Source: Imperialibacter roseus
Lineage (GTDB): Bacteria; Bacteroidota; Bacteroidia; Cytophagales; Cyclobacteriaceae
Assembly (NCBI RefSeq): GCF_032999765.1
Contig: NZ_CP136051.1
Location: forward strand, 1,774,417-1,838,416
Length of the DNA: 64,000 nt
Direction of reading: 5' to 3'
The notes under the pieces: generated by a model
The model's database searches: none
Told to the model about the DNA's origin: nothing
What the model saw: the letters and a program-made list of their open reading frames with translations, nothing else
Position numbers and translations under genes: made by a program
Shown: positions 45,218-53,949 of the stretch, in pieces
How positions within the stretch are numbered: position 1 is the first letter of the stretch
Layout: every line of letters begins with the position of its first letter

Positions 45218-45368
45218 AGCCCTCGTTGTAAACGAGGGCTTCTGAGGCTTGCGCTTGCAGCGCATCTTTACATTCCAGACCAAATAGAGGAGAGATAAAC
45301 ATGCGTTACAAACGCATATTCCAAACGCCCTCGTTACACATGTCCGCCCGCTGGCGGAAACGAGGGCG
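45218..45368. repeat. Nested palindromic repeat region
   Basis: Three hairpins in 150 bp. AGCCCTCGTT-GTA-AACGAGGGCT (45218-45240) is perfect. ATGCGTT-ACA-AACGCAT (45301-45317) is perfect. CGCCCTCGTT ... AACGAGGGCG (45326-45368) encloses CCGCC ... GGCGG. The first and third share CCCTCGTT/AACGAGGG. It ends 6 bp short of the stop of the BNR protein gene. The layout resembles REP-type elements. No REP transposase is in the window. Confidence 0.7.
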
Positions 45369-45374
45369 AGTTCC

Positions 45375-48300
45375 CTACTTCTTCCCCTCAATATCAATCT
45401 TAGCGTTCTCATTGATCAGCTTGTCGTTCAGCTGGGTCACTTGCTTGTCGAGCAGGGTTTGGAATTCTTTCTGCACCCTAACCATCCGTTCGTTCAGCAC
45501 GCCTTTTACCTCGGCCTGCTGGCTGGTGGGCTTAAAGTCCGCTCCCTTGGCCGTTATGTCGCTCGCCAGGGCAGAAAGCCTGCCATAGAGCTGCATCGGC
45601 GTGCGGAAGGCGTCTTCCCGGGCTCCAGTCATGTGAATGTCGTAGAGCTGGCCCGCAATGGCCGTGGCCTGGCCCTGCACCGCCATCAGCTCCTTCTTAA
45701 GTTTGGTGTTTTTGATCGTGGGGATCATCTCCTCCAGCTCTTTTCTGATCCACTCAACCCGGTCAATCATCTCTACCACGGTGTTCATAGCGTCACGCAG
45801 CTGCAGGGAGAACGCCACCTGCTCTTCTATTTCCTGCTGGGTGCCTTCAGTTGAAGGATCTTTCAGTACGTCGACGGTTTTGATGATTTCCGTATCGCCC
45901 ACGTTTATTTTGACGAAATACTGTCCGGGCGCTACCCTTGGTCCCAGCTGTCCGCCCATCAGGTCGAGGTCCCAGGTCACAAGAGGCCGCCAGCCTTCTC
46001 CGTTCATTTCTACCCAGGGGCGGCCTTCTGGCTTCGTCCTGAGCTTGGGCTTAAAGGTGGGCTCGTAGCGCAGATCCCACACCGTTCGGTTTATGCCAGC
46101 AGTTTGCTTGCCTTTGAGGGTGCGGACCACCTCCTGCTGCTGGTTGAGGATGGTGATCACCACTGGCTGTTCCACAGAGTCCTTCAGGTAGTAGTTCACG
46201 CCCACACCATAGGCCGGGTTTTGTCCGGCGTTCAAGCTAGGCCCATCGGTTTTGATGGCTTCTTTTTCCTGGAAGCGGTAGGCTTTGCGCAAGTCAAATG
46301 CATGCACCGCTGTCGCCTGCACCTCTTCAGAAAACTGCCGGATAGGGGAGATGTCGTCCATGATATAATACCCACGGCCGTAGGTAGCCACCACCAGGTC
46401 GTCGAAGTTTTCCTGAATAGCCAGCCAGTACACAGGCGCAGGAGGGAGGTTGTTTTGCAACGGCAGCCAGGTGGCGCCATCGTTGGGCGAGTAGTACACG
46501 CCATTGTCGGTGCCGGCAAACAGCAGCCCCTGCTTCTTCGGGTCTTCCCTCACCACGTGTGCGAAGCTCAGGATAGACTTAGGAATGCCGTCGCTGATTT
46601 TCTTCCAGGTCTTGCCGTAGTCGCTCGTCTTGAAGATATAAGGATCAAAGTCGGCCATTTGGTGCAGGTCGATGGTGATGTAGGCGGTGCCTGCGTTGTA
46701 GCGTGACGGCTCTATGTTCGAGATAGTACCCCAGGGCGCCACGGGAATGTTTTTGCTTACGTTCGTCCAGGTTTTGCCGCCATCCTGGGTCAGCTGCACC
46801 TGTCCGTCGTTGCTGCCTGTCCAGATCAAGCCTTTTTGAATGGGCGATTCTTCCACAGCAAACAACGTAGCGCCATCAAACGTCATCAGGTTGTCGATGG
46901 CAATGCCGCCAGAGTTCTGCTGATGGGTTTTGTCGTTCAGCGTCAGGTCGGGGCTGATGAGCTGCCAGCTTTGGCCACCGTCGTCGGACTGGTGCACATA
47001 CTGGCTGCCCACATACACCCGGTGTGGCGTGTGCGGAGAAAAGCTCAGCGGGAAGTTCCAGTGCCAGCGATACTTCAGATCGGCGGGCTTCCAGCCATAC
47101 CCGGCTTCCGGCCACACCCTCACCTCCCGGGCATGGCCTGTGCGCATGTCGAAGCGCTGCAGGCCACCGTCGTAGCAACCTGACCAAATGATGTTGTTGT
47201 CGAGCGGATCAGGCTTGGCGAAACCACTTTCGCAGCCGCCCACACCCTGCCACAAACCAAGGGGGATATAACCCTGCAAGCTGTTGCTGGGGCCCCGGTA
47301 AGAGTAGCCATCCTGCCGGTTGCCGTACACAAAATAAGGAGCATTGTTGTCCACGGCCACGTGGTACATCTGCGCAATGGGCAGCACCACCCGCTGGAAA
47401 CTCTTGCCATGGTTCAGGCTGATGCTGGCGCAGCCATCGTGGGCCACCATCATGCGGTCGGCGTTGGTGGGGTCAATCCACATATCGTGGTTGTCGCCAC
47501 CACCACGGGGAGGGCGCTTTTCCAGCGTTTTGCCGCCATCCAGCGACTGCGAGAAGCGAACGCTCATGAAGTAGATTTCATTTTCATTGGCGGGAGAAAC
47601 CGCAATACGAGTGTAGTAGGGTGCCCGCTCTGCCATGTCGTGGTGATTGCTGATGAGTGTCCAGCTTTCACCGGCGTTTTCTGTGCTGTACAGGGCTGGG
47701 CTTTTGTCTTCAAACAGGGCGTACACTTTGTTGGGGTTGCCGGGCGCTACTGCCACAGCTGTTTTGCCAACAGGATGGTCTTTGCCTCCCGGCAGGCCAT
47801 TAGCGGCCATCGGCTTCCAGGTATCGCCGCCATCGGTAGATTTATAAATGCCGCCACCGCCACCGCCGCTGCGCAGTCCCCAGGTGTTGATATGAATGGA
47901 CCACATGGCAGCGTAAAGCACATTGGGGTTGGTGGGATCCATGCTCAGGTCTGCAGCGCCTGTGTTTTCATCCACAAACAGCACTTTTGTCCACGTCTTG
48001 CCACCGTCTTTGGTGCGGTAAATACCCCGTTCCTGCTGTGGGCCGTAGGTATGGCCGAGGGCTGCTGCATATACAATGTCAGGATTCGAAGGATGCACAA
48101 TCACCCGGCCAATGCGGGCTGTTTTTTCCAGTCCCATATTGGTCCACGACTTACCAGCGTCGGTCGATTTGTAGATGCCGTTGCCTATAGAGTGCGCCGG
48201 ACGAATCAGGAAGGTTTCGCCGGTGCCCGCCCACACTGTAGAGGGCTCGGTCGGTGCCAAAGCCAGGGAGCCGATAGAGGAAACGTTCTGGTCGTCGAAG

Positions 48301-48542
48301 ATGGGATCCCACGATACGCCGCCGTCTTCCGTTTTCCAGATCCCGCCTGAGGCAGCGCCTATATAGTTGACCATGGGGTTGCCCGGCTCGCCCACAATGG
48401 CAATGGCCCGGTTGCCCTCAGGGCCAATGAAGCGGTACGAAAGGTCGTCGAAGACCTTTGAGTCGACCTGGCTGAATGACAGGAGGGGGAGGAGCAGGCA
48501 GGCGGCTATGCCAGTCAGGCATTTGGACACAATTGAGTTCAT
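45375..48542 (-). CDS. Secreted sortilin-like (VPS10/BNR) repeat protein
   Basis: A 1055-residue exported protein with a signal peptide ending LLSFSQ. At least nine Asp-box (SxDxGxxW) turns are seen, among them TEDGGVSW, STDAGKSW, TKDGGKTW, STDGGDTW, SDDGGQSW and SPNDGATW, which form a large beta propeller or two. The C-terminal ~300 residues carry a FlgD-like beta segment (VVRTLKGKQTAGINRTVWDLRYE) and then a helical, coiled-coil-prone tail. Such proteins are common in Bacteroidota periplasm or surface. Glycan or protein binding is likely. No sialidase active-site set is seen. Confidence 0.85.
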   Translation of the reverse strand: MNSIVSKCLTGIAACLLLPLLSFSQVDSKVFDDLSYRFIGPEGNRAIAIVGEPGNPMVNYIGAASGGIWKTEDGGVSWDPIFDDQNVSSIGSLALAPTEPSTVWAGTGETFLIRPAHSIGNGIYKSTDAGKSWTNMGLEKTARIGRVIVHPSNPDIVYAAALGHTYGPQQERGIYRTKDGGKTWTKVLFVDENTGAADLSMDPTNPNVLYAAMWSIHINTWGLRSGGGGGGIYKSTDGGDTWKPMAANGLPGGKDHPVGKTAVAVAPGNPNKVYALFEDKSPALYSTENAGESWTLISNHHDMAERAPYYTRIAVSPANENEIYFMSVRFSQSLDGGKTLEKRPPRGGGDNHDMWIDPTNADRMMVAHDGCASISLNHGKSFQRVVLPIAQMYHVAVDNNAPYFVYGNRQDGYSYRGPSNSLQGYIPLGLWQGVGGCESGFAKPDPLDNNIIWSGCYDGGLQRFDMRTGHAREVRVWPEAGYGWKPADLKYRWHWNFPLSFSPHTPHRVYVGSQYVHQSDDGGQSWQLISPDLTLNDKTHQQNSGGIAIDNLMTFDGATLFAVEESPIQKGLIWTGSNDGQVQLTQDGGKTWTNVSKNIPVAPWGTISNIEPSRYNAGTAYITIDLHQMADFDPYIFKTSDYGKTWKKISDGIPKSILSFAHVVREDPKKQGLLFAGTDNGVYYSPNDGATWLPLQNNLPPAPVYWLAIQENFDDLVVATYGRGYYIMDDISPIRQFSEEVQATAVHAFDLRKAYRFQEKEAIKTDGPSLNAGQNPAYGVGVNYYLKDSVEQPVVITILNQQQEVVRTLKGKQTAGINRTVWDLRYEPTFKPKLRTKPEGRPWVEMNGEGWRPLVTWDLDLMGGQLGPRVAPGQYFVKINVGDTEIIKTVDVLKDPSTEGTQQEIEEQVAFSLQLRDAMNTVVEMIDRVEWIRKELEEMIPTIKNTKLKKELMAVQGQATAIAGQLYDIHMTGAREDAFRTPMQLYGRLSALASDITAKGADFKPTSQQAEVKGVLNERMVRVQKEFQTLLDKQVTQLNDKLINENAKIDIEGKK

Positions 48543-48617
48543 CTGTTTGGCTTAGGTTGTAAACCTAATTCTACTCAATTGGCGGGAATGTGGAAAGGAA
48601 ATTTGGGTGATCGGTTG

Positions 48618-48664
48618 ATTAAAGAGGTTATTCTCTGCGGAAGTGCAGATGGAACCTTTTTAAT
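48618..48664. repeat. 48-bp double-stem palindrome, copy 1 (degenerate)
   Basis: ATTAAAGAGGTTAT ... GGAACCTTTTTAAT with the inner CTGCGGAAGTGCAG. It lies downstream of the sigma-factor gene. Related to the perfect copy at 50282 and to 52229. Confidence 0.6.
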
Positions 48665-48773
48665 CCGTTGCAGATAGTGACCTCGTTAATGCGTTTCGCT
48701 ACGGATAGCCAAGTGTCCATGGCAGCCTGCCAGTATTTTGGCATCAGCCTGCGCAATGATGGCGCAAGACTTA

Positions 48774-49574
48774 CTAGTTATCGCTCAGTATCTTCTTGGT
48801 ACTAATCATCTGATGTAGGTGGGCAATCAGGTCGCCAGTGCTCTGAAACGTGCCGTGGTTGTGGTATATCCCCGACAGAGAGCTGAGCTCTTCCATTTCG
48901 TCGTTGTACAAGTCGACATGGGTGGTGAATGATAGGTTGGCTTTGTCTATCCTGCCGCAAGCCAGCGCCGTATTGATCCGTTTGCTGCACCTGCAGCTAT
49001 TTTTTGGGTTGTACACCCCACAGTTACTGTTCAGGAAGCTGCCCAGAACGCTCCGTGCCTGCTCAAGTCTTTTGCGAAAGTTTTCTGGAGTGCCTCCCAT
49101 TATCTCTGCGCCTACTTTACTGTTGATCTTCAGGGTGCTGCCCAAAATGAACGCTGTCCGTTGTTCTCTGTTCAGGCACTGCAGCATGGCCAGGGTGCAA
49201 CTGGTCTTTACCTCCTTTTCCAGCAGGGCTTTGTCCGGTAAGTTATAGTCGGTTGGCATTTTGAAATACTGAAGATCGGCTGCATAGACATCGAAGGAGG
49301 TGAGCACACCCTCTATTTTGGTTTGCTTTTGGCTGATCAGGTAGTTGGTGGCCACCCGATAGGCCCAGGTTGTGAACTTACTTCGCCCGTCGTACTTGCT
49401 CAGGTTGGTGACAAGCTTCAGGAGAATTTCCTGTGTAGCGTCTTCTGCATCCATCTTGTTGTAAAGAAACCGGACGGAGAGATTAAATATAAGGCCCTGC
49501 ACCGAGGCGATCAGTTTTTCCAGACTTTGTTTGTCGCCTTCCAGGCACCGTTGTACTAGTTTTTGATCTTCCAT
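48774..49574 (-). CDS. Sigma-70 family (ECF-like) RNA polymerase sigma factor
   Basis: A 266-residue protein started at the ATG at 49574; a longer frame from 49616 is less likely. Region 2 lies at about 20-90 (FLYNKMDAEDATQEILLKLV; TWAYRVATNYLI). Region 4 lies at about 125-175 (LNREQRTAFILGSTLKINSKVGAEIMGGTPENFRKRLEQAR). About 90 residues beyond region 4 form a tail with four or more cysteines (CGVYNP, CRCSKR, ACGR), unusual for an ECF sigma factor. The tail might sense redox state or metal (inference). No anti-sigma gene is adjacent. Confidence 0.85.
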   Translation of the reverse strand: MEDQKLVQRCLEGDKQSLEKLIASVQGLIFNLSVRFLYNKMDAEDATQEILLKLVTNLSKYDGRSKFTTWAYRVATNYLISQKQTKIEGVLTSFDVYAADLQYFKMPTDYNLPDKALLEKEVKTSCTLAMLQCLNREQRTAFILGSTLKINSKVGAEIMGGTPENFRKRLEQARSVLGSFLNSNCGVYNPKNSCRCSKRINTALACGRIDKANLSFTTHVDLYNDEMEELSSLSGIYHNHGTFQSTGDLIAHLHQMISTKKILSDN

Positions 49575-49637
49575 TGCGTTCAATTTAAGCAATAAAGGAT
49601 ATGCTTGCCAGTGCATATCCTTTATTGACAGGATGCC

Positions 49638-50159
49638 TTATTGATTGAGAAGTAATTGTCCGTGAGGATTGTCCTGAATCATCAGCCAGCCGCCGTTGGA
49701 CTGCTTTCTTAAAACGGCTACCGACAAGCCACTTTGTTCAATTTTAGTGCCGTCATGTAAATGCCCGGTCATTTTCCATGGAGCAACATGCGTGGCTATA
49801 TCGCCGGATACATATACTTCGTGTCCGCTAAATGTGTACTGAGGGTTCATGCCAACAAATTGGGTAAAGGCCGCCCTTAAATTCTCTTTGCCCTGCACAG
49901 GCTTTTGAGGCTCAAACATCACAATGGCGTTGTTTTCATAGGTGGCAAGCACCCCGTCGATGTCCTTGGCTTCGAATGCCGCTACCATTCTCTGAATGGT
50001 GCTGAATACTTTCTTTTGCTCTTCATTAAAGTTGTTGTCCATTTTTGTTCGTGTTTGTTGAATTGGTTGGTGGTGTTTTTCGATTTGTTTGGGTGGTGCA
50101 AAACCAGCGACGGTCATGCCACAGGCCAATGCCATCCATACGATGTTTGTTTTTTTCAT
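49638..50159 (-). CDS. Secreted SnoaL/NTF2-like protein
   Basis: A 173-residue protein with a signal peptide (WMALACGMTVAG) and an NTF2-like domain from about residue 48: AAFEAKDIDGVLATYENNAIVMFEP, then GKENLRAAF and GWLMIQDNPHG. This is the pattern of DUF4440/SnoaL-like proteins of unknown substrate. It lies 64 bp upstream of the sigma-factor gene on the same strand and may share its transcript. An internal start after the signal (Met40) would give a cytoplasmic form. Confidence 0.8.
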   Translation of the reverse strand: MKKTNIVWMALACGMTVAGFAPPKQIEKHHQPIQQTRTKMDNNFNEEQKKVFSTIQRMVAAFEAKDIDGVLATYENNAIVMFEPQKPVQGKENLRAAFTQFVGMNPQYTFSGHEVYVSGDIATHVAPWKMTGHLHDGTKIEQSGLSVAVLRKQSNGGWLMIQDNPHGQLLLNQ

Positions 50160-50281
50160 AGCTCATCTTTTAAAAGGCCGCATTGTTGCGGCTTCAGTTC
50201 ATTAGACTGCTATAAAAAGGGAGTGTGAATTTTTTCGGTGATTATTTTTTGCCTGATGCAGGCACTCTCCACGCATTAACC

Positions 50282-50329
50282 ATTAAAGAGGTTACTATGT
50301 GCGGAAGCACAGATAGTAACCTCTTTAAT
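50282..50329. repeat. 48-bp double-stem palindrome, copy 2 (perfect)
   Basis: Outer arms ATTAAAGAGGTTACT and AGTAACCTCTTTAAT (15 of 15 paired) enclose an inner hairpin TGTGC-GGAA-GCACA. It lies between the NTF2-like and VOC genes. Copies at 48618 and 52229 are degenerate forms. Confidence 0.75.
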
Positions 50330-50375
50330 CTGCTCCAGCACACCTGCCCTCGAGTTTGCCATGTCAGCGTTCGGG

Positions 50376-50399
50376 AGTGTGTCTCACACACCGGAACTG
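50376..50399. repeat. GTTCTGG-type hairpin repeat beside a stop codon
   Basis: GTGTG-TCT-CACAC followed by ACCGGAAC, directly next to the stop of the VOC gene (50401). Member of the family also seen at 40998, 52311, 54842, 59405 and 60114. Confidence 0.55.
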
Positions 50400-50400
50400 C

Positions 50401-50763
50401 TCACCATTGCTGAATAATGATACATACCTGGTGATCCCTCAGTGCAAATTCTTTTGCTCCCCAGGGGCGAAGCGTGACTTTGCTAAGGTTTGGATGAAGA
50501 AACTCAGGGTGTGCGGCGCTTACCCTTTTGTACACTTCATCAATAGTATTTGTCACAAGCCTGAACTCAGGGTTATGTTCCTTTGCCAGTTCTTTATGTT
50601 CAAAAAGGAGCATTTGCAACTCGCCCTGCTTGATCACACAAAACGGATTGTTTGAATTGAATTCTTCGTGGCCCATACTGAATCCAAGGCAATCCACAAA
50701 CATTTTTAGCCCGTCTTGGATATCCTGATAGTAGACATTAGGAACTAACCTGGTAAAACTCAT
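50401..50763 (-). CDS. VOC (glyoxalase/bleomycin-resistance) family protein
   Basis: A 120-residue vicinal-oxygen-chelate fold protein: MSFTRLVPNVYYQDIQDGLKMFVDCLGF at the start is the usual first beta-alpha unit, and LRPWGAKEFALRDHQVCIIIQQW closes the second. Candidate metal ligands (Glu/His) are only partly recognisable, so activity is unclear. It stands alone between repeats. Confidence 0.82.
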   Translation of the reverse strand: MSFTRLVPNVYYQDIQDGLKMFVDCLGFSMGHEEFNSNNPFCVIKQGELQMLLFEHKELAKEHNPEFRLVTNTIDEVYKRVSAAHPEFLHPNLSKVTLRPWGAKEFALRDHQVCIIIQQW

Positions 50764-50960
50764 AACTCAATTTTGAAATGATTTTTGTGAACATACTGAG
50801 CAAAGATGTCCTTTATTTTCGTTAGTGATACTTGATCACAGTCAAGAAATGTATGGATTGTTCCCTGTGCGGGCATCGCATGAATTGCTAATGGCTAAAC
50901 TTCCCATTGCAGCCGTCACTTCCTTTAGGATTGTAGGGAGAGAAAATTCTAAGAATGTTT

Positions 50961-51068
50961 GCAGTGTCTCTATCCAGCTCACTGCTATTCCCATGGGGAT
51001 GCCGTTCCACGTCGGCTCGCTCGTTCCTCACAATCGGCATGACGTTGGAGTTGTGATGGTGGATGAGC
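50961..51068. repeat. Dispersed 90-135 bp repeat, copy 1 (internally deleted)
   Basis: Shares GCAGTG...TATCCAGCTCA, then GGGATGCCGTTCCACGTCGG, CTCGCTCGTTCCTC and GCATGACGTTG with the copy at 61159, but lacks about 30 bp after the middle. It abuts the end of the Memo-family gene. A false frame through it (RNERADVERH) recurs at 61240, only because the DNA is repeated. Confidence 0.7.
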
Positions 51069-51081
51069 CCATTCTGGTTAG

Positions 51082-52149
51082 TCACTCATACACAATACTC
51101 GTATATGCTACCCAGTGGTGGTTGGTAGAAAGCGCCGATACCGTCATCCCAATGTCTTCCACTTCCATGAGGGGATGATCAATGCTGGTTTGGTAGCCCA
51201 GGAAGGTGCCGGTCAACGGCTGGCCAGTTTCCAGCACGTTCAGCTTGTTCGCAAACGACAGCCCGAAAGGCACCGAGTACCTGCCGCACCACACCCATTT
51301 GTACTCTTTGTAATCGGCTTGCTGCACGGTGTATTCCGTGAACAGCTTGATCTTTTCGGCTGAGAGCTCGTTGGTCAGGCATTTGTCAATGATTTCCAGG
51401 TCCATCTGCCGGGCCTGCTCTGTGCCGGCTGAATCGGTGCCCATGGGCGCTAGCGTGGTAGAGCCGCCCCAATCCTCGTCGCCATAGTGCACGGCATCAT
51501 TGGAGATCACAATAGCCACGTCTTTGCCATACGTCCATCCCTTGGCCTCCAGGATCTCATGCACAGCCTGGGCCAGATGAGCACTGATCGAGTCGATGCC
51601 TGTGTAGCTGATGTAGGGCACCAGTATCGGGACGATTTCCGCCTTCCGGTTCTTTTTGTGGAGCCATGGAATAATGGCCTCCAGCGAATGCTCAATCACC
51701 TGCATGCTGTCGTGCACAATAAAGTCCTGCTCCAGCAGGCGACTCATGATGTCCTCTCCCAGTGATGAGACCTTGATGCCTCCATAGGGCGACTCCCATT
51801 CGGTAAAGGTGCCAAAAACCAGCTTGTCCTGCAGGTCGAAATTGCGGGCCCGGTGGGCTACGCCAATGAGGATGATGTGGGGTGCGTTGATGCCCCGCAA
51901 TGATTTGTAGTAGAGCTCACCGGCAAAACGGTAGTTGTCGTGCGGGCTGATGGCGGCCTTCCACTGTAAGTCGTTGGCGGTGTCTTGCAGGTGCAATCTG
52001 TTGTAAATCGAATCCATTTGCCAGTCGTGCTGCGCATAGCCTCGTGCCTGGCGGACTTTTGCCTCCGGCGCTTGTGTGTTCTTTTCATCTGATGGTTTGC
52101 AGCCAAAGCTGACAATGACGATAAATAAAAAAAAAGGGAAAGCTCTCAT
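51082..52149 (-). CDS. Memo-family (AmmeMemoRadiSam B-like) lipoprotein
   Basis: A 355-residue protein started at the ATG at 52149, which puts a lipobox (VIVSFGCKP) at the N-terminus; a longer frame from 52176 would spoil the signal. The fold is that of Memo/class III dioxygenase-like proteins: AAISPHDNYRFAG, ILIGVAHRAR, EHSLEAIIPWLH and VVISNDAVHYGDEDWGG, with His/Asp/Glu residues suited to a metal. Most relatives are cytoplasmic, so the lipoprotein anchor is notable. Substrate unknown. Confidence 0.82.
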   Translation of the reverse strand: MRAFPFFLFIVIVSFGCKPSDEKNTQAPEAKVRQARGYAQHDWQMDSIYNRLHLQDTANDLQWKAAISPHDNYRFAGELYYKSLRGINAPHIILIGVAHRARNFDLQDKLVFGTFTEWESPYGGIKVSSLGEDIMSRLLEQDFIVHDSMQVIEHSLEAIIPWLHKKNRKAEIVPILVPYISYTGIDSISAHLAQAVHEILEAKGWTYGKDVAIVISNDAVHYGDEDWGGSTTLAPMGTDSAGTEQARQMDLEIIDKCLTNELSAEKIKLFTEYTVQQADYKEYKWVWCGRYSVPFGLSFANKLNVLETGQPLTGTFLGYQTSIDHPLMEVEDIGMTVSALSTNHHWVAYTSIVYE

Positions 52150-52228
52150 GCCTGGTGGTGGTTGGTTGAGAGGCAAATGTAGCTGTTGGCTAGTGTCTTT
52201 CCAGTGATTTTATCTGGGAGGCGAATTA

Positions 52229-52276
52229 GTTAAAGGGGTTATTCTCTGCGGAAGGGCGGATTGTAACCTTTTTAAT
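52229..52276. repeat. 48-bp double-stem palindrome, copy 3 (degenerate)
   Basis: GTTAAAGGGGTTAT ... TTGTAACCTTTTTAAT with inner CTGCGGAAGGGCGG. It lies in the 431-bp divergent space between the Memo-family and oxidoreductase genes. That spacer holds this repeat, the hairpin at 52311, and no gene. Confidence 0.55.
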
Positions 52277-52310
52277 TTTCTAAGTATGTTTTCATACCCC
52301 GGTATCATTG

Positions 52311-52342
52311 GTGCTGGTGTGTGAAGACACCCACCAGAACGA
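52311..52342. repeat. GTTCTGG-type hairpin repeat
   Basis: CTGGTG (52314) pairs with CACCAG (52332) around TGTGAAGACAC, followed by AACGACGG. This is the fullest hairpin of the family in the window and the only copy not next to a stop codon. Confidence 0.55.
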
Positions 52343-52580
52343 CGGAGGGATACTGGTGAACTCTCCAAGGCTCTTAACAATCCGGTAAACATCCTAACCA
52401 ATCCTCCTCTGATTTCCCAACCCGACCGCTCGTCAATTTAATCGGCTTTTTTCGTACCTTATGTAAGTGATTACCCTGGCTACTTCGTCTTACAGTAGCA
52501 GGTCAACCGCATGCCCGATGCAGGTTGCAAGCCTGGTTGAAACAATGAAAACTAATAGTCCTACTTAAAATAATAAATGA

Positions 52581-53924
52581 ATGAAAATGGAACCAACTAG
52601 AAGAGAGTTTATAAAGAAAACAGCCGTGGCCGGGTCGGTGGCGTTTGCACTACCCACCATCATGCCGTCAAGCGTTTTTGGTGCCAACGACCGGATCAAT
52701 GCCGCTGTTTTAGGCGTTAATGGCAGGGGCAAGAGCCATATCAAGAGCTTTATGGTGCAGGACAATGTTCAGATCACCCACCTGTGTGACCCTGACATGC
52801 CTCTTCTGAAAAAGCGCCAGGCAGAGTTCAAAGAAACGTACAAAAAAGACGTGCTCCTTGAGCAGGACGTTCGCAAGATCATCGACAACAAGGACATTGA
52901 TGTGATCAGCATCGCTATGCCCAACCATTGGCATGCATTGGCCACTATCTGGGCTTGCCAGGCGGGCAAAGACGTGTATGTAGAAAAGCCAGGCTCTCAC
53001 AATATATGGGAAGGCCGCAAGATGGTGGAAGCAGCCCACAAGTATGACAGAATAGTGCAGCATGGCGTGCAGCTAAGAAGCTCACCAGCTATCAATAAAG
53101 CTATTGACCTGATGCGCAACGGCTACCTGGGCAAGGTATACATGTCACGTGGTCTTGTGTTCCGCTGGAGACCTAGCATAGGTGATCAGGGATTTTCTCC
53201 GGTGCCAGAAGGCCTTGATTACGACCTGTGGACTGGCCCGGCAGGCAAGCGTGCCTTCACCAAAAACCTTGTGCACTACAACTGGCACTGGGCATGGGAC
53301 TACGGCAATGGCGACGTAGGCAACCAGGGTATTCACGAAACCGACCTGTGTATGTGGGGATTGGACGTGGGGCTACCTACTAAAATCACCTCTATGGGTG
53401 GTAAATTTCTTTGGGACGATGCCAAAGAGGTGCCTGAGGTGCTTACCTCCATCTATAACTACCCTGAAGAAGGTAAGATCATCCAGTTTGAAGTGCGTCC
53501 GTGGTGTACCAACACTGAGGATGGTGCCACAGTGGGCAATATCTTCTACGGTGAAAAGGGCATCTTAGTGGTGGATGGCTATGACAAGTTCAAGACCTAC
53601 ATGGGCCAGGACAGAACGCCGGGCGAATCAGGCGACGACGGCATGGCGTCGGGCACTGGCATGGACCGTGGCGACGGCGGCACCGACGGACACTTCAAGA
53701 ACTTTATCGAGGCTGTTCGCAAGCGTGACAGGTCTGTGCAAAACGGCCCTGTAGAAACGGCGCACCTTGCCTCAGGACTGGCGCACCTTGGTAATATTGC
53801 CTACAGGCTGGATCGTGTGCTGACGTTTAATCCAAGCTCCGAAACCTTCGTAAACGACCCTGAAGCCGATAAAATGCTGAAGCGCAATTACAGAAAGGGA
53901 TTCGAAGTTCCTGAGATAGTGTAA
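52581..53924 (+). CDS. Tat-exported Gfo/Idh/MocA-family oxidoreductase
   Basis: A 447-residue NAD(P)-dependent sugar oxidoreductase-like protein. The N-terminus is a twin-arginine signal (TRREFIKKTAVAGSVAFALP). The Rossmann part has INAAVLGVNGRGKSHI and VDVISIAMPNHWHA-like blocks. The catalytic EKPGSHN replaces the common EKP and is typical of the exported Bacteroidota group. It acts on a sugar or polyol outside the cytoplasm, with tightly held cofactor. The neighbouring isomerase-like gene begins 25 bp downstream and is also Tat-exported. Confidence 0.88.
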   Translation: MKMEPTRREFIKKTAVAGSVAFALPTIMPSSVFGANDRINAAVLGVNGRGKSHIKSFMVQDNVQITHLCDPDMPLLKKRQAEFKETYKKDVLLEQDVRKIIDNKDIDVISIAMPNHWHALATIWACQAGKDVYVEKPGSHNIWEGRKMVEAAHKYDRIVQHGVQLRSSPAINKAIDLMRNGYLGKVYMSRGLVFRWRPSIGDQGFSPVPEGLDYDLWTGPAGKRAFTKNLVHYNWHWAWDYGNGDVGNQGIHETDLCMWGLDVGLPTKITSMGGKFLWDDAKEVPEVLTSIYNYPEEGKIIQFEVRPWCTNTEDGATVGNIFYGEKGILVVDGYDKFKTYMGQDRTPGESGDDGMASGTGMDRGDGGTDGHFKNFIEAVRKRDRSVQNGPVETAHLASGLAHLGNIAYRLDRVLTFNPSSETFVNDPEADKMLKRNYRKGFEVPEIV

Positions 53925-53949
53925 GCGAAGCATCTGGATGGAACAACGT

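Noticed and set aside
45182-45412. Small frame across the palindromic region
   Set aside because: It lies inside hairpin repeats and overlaps the end of the BNR protein gene. No credible protein features.
47361-48350. Long antisense frame (329 codons) opposite the BNR protein gene
   Set aside because: It mirrors the codon bias of the sense gene. The sense frame has a signal peptide and nine Asp-boxes. The antisense translation has no recognisable domain.
50888-51085. Possible small gene sharing RNERADVERH with a frame at 61043-61240
   Set aside because: The shared peptide comes from a repeated DNA element. Codon use and the deleted copy show no protein selection.
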